A stretch of DNA of 64,000 bases, taken from the NCBI RefSeq assembly GCF_008329535.1, contig NZ_NPKR01000006.1:329431-393430 (forward strand), given 5' to 3'. The position numbers and the translations under genes were made by a program. The stretch is from Mycolicibacterium sp. P1-18. GTDB taxonomy: Bacteria; Actinomycetota; Actinomycetes; Mycobacteriales; Mycobacteriaceae. Position 1 is the first letter of the stretch. Each line of letters begins with the position of its first letter. Below the pieces are notes generated by a model. The model did not search any database, was not told the DNA's origin, and saw nothing but the letters and a program-made list of their open reading frames with translations. Shown piece by piece: positions 61,614 to 64,000 of this stretch.

Positions 61614-61669
61614 GCGAAACGGAACACGGTTCCGTATAGTCCGGTATCAGGAACGTTGTTCCGTTTCGC
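61614..61669. promoter_or_regulatory. Symmetrical double TetR operator
   Basis: Two copies of GGAAC-N3-GTTCC lie at 61621-61633 and 61650-61662, their centres 29 bp apart. The outer halves form a 13-bp perfect inverted repeat: GCGAAACGGAACA (61614-61626) against TGTTCCGTTTCGC (61657-61669). This sits 12 nt before the TetR start and 29 nt before the oxidoreductase start, so it can cover both promoters. Confidence 0.85.
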
Positions 61670-61697
61670 ACTCTACCGGCCTCGAGGAGGCAGCTCT

Positions 61698-62573
61698 ATG
61701 ACACCGACGTCTCCCGTGCGGTTCGGCATCATGACCGCACCGCAGCAGGTCTCCTATCCCGATTTGCTACGCGTGTGGCAGGAAGCCGACGCCCTTCCCG
61801 AACTCGAGCACGCGTGGCTGTTCGACCACCTCATGCCGATCGGCGGCGATCCGGACGGTCCGATCTTCGAGGGGTGGACGCTGCTCTCGGCGCTCGCCGG
61901 CCAGACCCACCGACTCCGGCTGGGACTGCTGGTCACCAGCAACCGCTTCCGGCCCCCTGCGCTGCTCGCCAAGATCGCCACCACGGTCGACGTGGTGTCC
62001 GGAGGGCGGCTCGACTTCGGCATCGGCGCCGGATCGCGCCCCAGCCACCCACTGGCCCGGCGCGAGTACGACGCGCACGGGTTGCCGTACGACGACTTCA
62101 CCGACTCCGTCGCCAGTCTCGCCGAGGCGCTGGTGGTGATCAAGAAGTCATGGACGGCGGCGGAGCCGTTCGACTTCGCCGGCGACCACGTGACCGTCAC
62201 CGGGGCGTTCGGCAATCCCAAGCCGGTGCAGACGCCGCATCCGCCGATCGTCATCGGTGGCCGCTCCGCCATGCTGCTGCGCGTCGTCGCCCAACACGCC
62301 GACGTCTGGAACATCCCCGGCGGCGATCTCGACGACGCCGTCGAGCGCAGTGCGCGGTTGGACCGGTACTGCCACGAGATCGGCCGCGACCCGGCCTCGA
62401 TCGTGCGGTCGATGCACCTGCCGGTGTCCTACGACCAGCCCGGCGGCACCCGGGACGCCATCGGCCGAGCCGTCGAGGCCGGGTTCGGCCATCTAATTCT
62501 CGGACTGTCGGATCCGTATCCCGCGGGTGTCGCGCAGTGGGTCGTCGACGAGCTGGTCCGACCGTCGGTCTGA
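61698..62573 (+). CDS. Luciferase-like (LLM) flavin- or F420-dependent oxidoreductase
   Basis: TIM-barrel oxidoreductase of 291 residues. Family features are FGIMTAPQQVSYPDLLRVWQ at the start, LLVTSNRFRPPALLAKIATTVDVVSGGRLDFGIGAG in the middle, and PPIVIGGRSAMLLRVVAQHADVWN in the cofactor site. Mycobacterial members often use coenzyme F420; which cofactor applies cannot be told from sequence. ATG 61698 has GAGGAGG 7 nt upstream. It is under the symmetrical operator and precedes the MBL hydrolase gene by 24 bp. Confidence 0.9.
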   Translation: MTPTSPVRFGIMTAPQQVSYPDLLRVWQEADALPELEHAWLFDHLMPIGGDPDGPIFEGWTLLSALAGQTHRLRLGLLVTSNRFRPPALLAKIATTVDVVSGGRLDFGIGAGSRPSHPLARREYDAHGLPYDDFTDSVASLAEALVVIKKSWTAAEPFDFAGDHVTVTGAFGNPKPVQTPHPPIVIGGRSAMLLRVVAQHADVWNIPGGDLDDAVERSARLDRYCHEIGRDPASIVRSMHLPVSYDQPGGTRDAIGRAVEAGFGHLILGLSDPYPAGVAQWVVDELVRPSV

Positions 62574-62597
62574 CGGCGCCGCCGTAGGGTCAGAGGC

Positions 62598-63476
62598 ATG
62601 GACGACCGCATCACCCTGGGCTCGGCGACGGTCATCCGCGTGCCGGAATGGGAGTTCGAGCTGGGCACGACGTTCTTCGCGGACACGCCGGCGCAGGCGT
62701 GGGTAGACGAGGCCGAGCTCCTGGTGCCGACGTTCCACGACCCCGAGACGGGGCGGTGGCGCGTGGCCATGCAGAGCTGGGTGGTGCAGGTCGACGGGTT
62801 GACCGTGGTAGTCGACACCGGCATCGGCAACGATCGCGACCGCCCGCAGTTTCCGATCATGTCGGGTCTGCAGACGGACTTCCTCGGCGCCCTGGAGCGA
62901 GCCGGGGTGTCCACCGACGAGGTCGACGTGGTGGTCAACACGCATCTGCACACCGATCACGTCGGCTGGAACACCCGCCTGGTCGACGGCGAGTGGGTGC
63001 CGACGTTCCCCAACGCGCGCTACCTGATGCCCGAGGAGGACTACCGCTTCTTCGCGCCGGACGGACCCGGGGCCTCCGACGGTTCGCGACTCCTGTTCGC
63101 AGACAGCGTGTTTCCCGTGGCTGATCAGATTCAACTGTGGGCCGACGACCTCCAGGTCAGCGAATCGCTGCGGCTGCGCCCGGCCGGCGGACACACTCCG
63201 GGCGCCTCGGTGCTGTGGCTCGACGCGGGACGGCCTGCGGTGTTCGTCGGCGACATGACCCACTGCCCCATTCAGATCCCCCGACCCGACGATGCGTCCG
63301 GATTCGACGTCGACGCGGCCGCCGCGGCCGTGTCGCGCAAACGCATCTTCACCGAGGCGTCCCGGTCTCGGGCGGCCGTGATTCCCGCGCACTACCCGGG
63401 TCACGGCGGCGCCACGCTGGTGGCCCGTGGCGACCGCTTCGAGGTGGACGACTGGCTGCACCTGCCGGGGATTTAG
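62598..63476 (+). CDS. MBL-fold metallo-hydrolase
   Basis: A 292-residue hydrolase with the metal motif THLHTDHVG (HxHxDH), the second-metal His in RPAGGHTPGAS, the bridging Asp in VFVGDMTH and the final His in IPAHYPGHGG. The layout resembles quorum-quenching lactonases and related hydrolases, but substrate specificity is not visible. It lies 24 bp after the oxidoreductase gene on the same strand and is probably co-regulated by the TetR protein. Its 3' end overlaps the broken HNH gene by 4 bp. Confidence 0.87.
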   Translation: MDDRITLGSATVIRVPEWEFELGTTFFADTPAQAWVDEAELLVPTFHDPETGRWRVAMQSWVVQVDGLTVVVDTGIGNDRDRPQFPIMSGLQTDFLGALERAGVSTDEVDVVVNTHLHTDHVGWNTRLVDGEWVPTFPNARYLMPEEDYRFFAPDGPGASDGSRLLFADSVFPVADQIQLWADDLQVSESLRLRPAGGHTPGASVLWLDAGRPAVFVGDMTHCPIQIPRPDDASGFDVDAAAAAVSRKRIFTEASRSRAAVIPAHYPGHGGATLVARGDRFEVDDWLHLPGI

Positions 63477-63814
63477 GGAGCCTCACGCTCGCGTTGGATG
63501 CGGGCCGCGCGGTCCTGGGCGCGGGTGGTCCTGCGGCGCGGCATCGTCAGCCCGGCGGTGTGCGCCGCAGGCATCCCGCTCGCCTGAACGGTGGCGGTCG
63601 GTTCCGACAGTTCGGGGAAGAGCAGCCGGCTGCCCGGTGTCGTGATGTGTTGGCGGCCGTCGGGTGCGGTCCAGATGACGGTGCCGTCGTCGAGTTGCTC
63701 GTCGCGCCAACCACTCTCGCCACCCCAGAACGTCTTCAACAAGTGGTGTCGACGGCATAGACATTTCAGGTTGGACGGCGCCGTAGGCCCGCACGGCCAC
63801 GGAATCGTATGATC
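63473..63814 (-). pseudogene. 3' fragment of a DUF222/HNH endonuclease (13E12 family) gene
   Basis: The frame holds only the C-terminal part of a 13E12-type protein: DHTIPWPCGPT, SNLKCLCRRHHLLKTFWGG (the HNH core) and a family-typical tail (GWRDEQLDDGTVIWTAPDG, then GSRLLFPE). The coding sequence stops matching the family immediately before the DHT codons, where IS110-type transposase sequence begins. The N-terminal DUF222 part of about 300-400 residues is missing from this side. A start at 63742 would give only a tail, so it is a pseudogene. Confidence 0.85.
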
Positions 63815-63817
63815 CTC

Positions 63818-64000
63818 CTATGCAGCGTCAAGCGCCAGTTTCGGCCCCGCTAAATCTGCTTGAAGTGCTCGGAAGAGCTCGCGGACGACGGCGCGTTTGA
63901 GGCAGCGGATGATCTCCTTCTTGGTCTTGCCCTCGGCGGTTCGGCGGACCACGTAGGCCTTGGTGGGTTCGTGCCAGCGCAATCGGTTGACCACGATCAG
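63818..64000 (-). mobile_element. IS110-family transposase, C-terminal end, running off the window
   Basis: Sixty codons open to the window edge, ending in TAG at 63818-63820. The sequence VVNRLRWHEPTKAYVVRR, AEGKTKKEIIRCLKRAVV and RELFRALQADL matches the conserved tail of IS110/IS900-type DEDD transposases (EGKxKKEIIRCLKRYxARE pattern). The element end lies between the stop and 63814, abutting the HNH fragment. IS110 elements usually lack long terminal inverted repeats, and none is seen. Confidence 0.82.

Overview
The window is high-GC actinobacterial DNA from a mycobacterium, most likely a rapid grower of the Mycolicibacterium type; I cannot fix the species from sequence alone. The strongest evidence is the arabinogalactan locus at the right: galactan exporter pair and galactofuranosyl transferase (38907-41432), GtrA-family protein, dprE1, dprE2, aftA, embC, embA and embB (46875-61061). 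Gene order around it follows the M. tuberculosis Rv3752c-Rv3795 stretch: tadA, its partner gene, tyrA, proXVWZ, a LapA-like protein, a phosphotransferase, an alkyl sulfatase, hisC2, an enoyl-CoA hydratase, a quinone oxidoreductase, a class-V aminotransferase-like protein, the Rv3779-like membrane protein and the proteasome activator bpa.

Layout. 1-4228: a molybdenum hydroxylase (large subunit running off the window edge), a small membrane protein, a threonine aldolase and an SGNH hydrolase. 4196-8057: a two-component system (minus strand) divergent from a 68-residue secreted protein, a Tat-exported catalase-related peroxidase and a cytochrome b561, which together look like a periplasmic redox module. 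8062-10069: an alpha/beta hydrolase, a DUF1330 protein and a TetR regulator. 10140-13970: one very large secreted protein with a threonine-rich neck, cadherin-like and tandem Ig-like repeats, and a C-terminal beta-propeller. 14231-15607: a degenerate integrative element bounded by a 26-bp direct repeat of the 3' end of tRNA-Ser(CGA), carrying an integrase stump and a DUF2510/DUF4352 cargo gene. 15582-30903: housekeeping genes plus a membrane GGDEF-EAL protein. 30877-41432: tRNA-Arg and two tRNA-Ser genes, amino-acid and lipid genes, bpa and galactan export. 41433-46865: five genes (AhpD-like, MocR-type regulator, AraC-type regulator, PE-PPE-domain esterase, permease) where M. tuberculosis carries Rv3784-Rv3788. 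46875-61061: the arabinan module in tight co-directional order. 61051-64000: a TetR regulator divergent from a luciferase-like oxidoreductase with a symmetrical double operator, an MBL hydrolase, and an HNH-endonuclease gene cut by an IS110-type element at the right edge.

How the genes work together: GlfT1 and the Wzm/Wzt-like ABC transporter start and export lipid-linked galactan; DprE1/DprE2 make decaprenyl-phosphoryl-arabinose; the GtrA protein is linked to its membrane handling; AftA and EmbA/B/C use it to build arabinan. ProXVWZ is a compatible-solute importer. TadA edits the tRNA wobble base. Many neighbours overlap by 4 nt (GTGA or ATGA), pointing to translational coupling.
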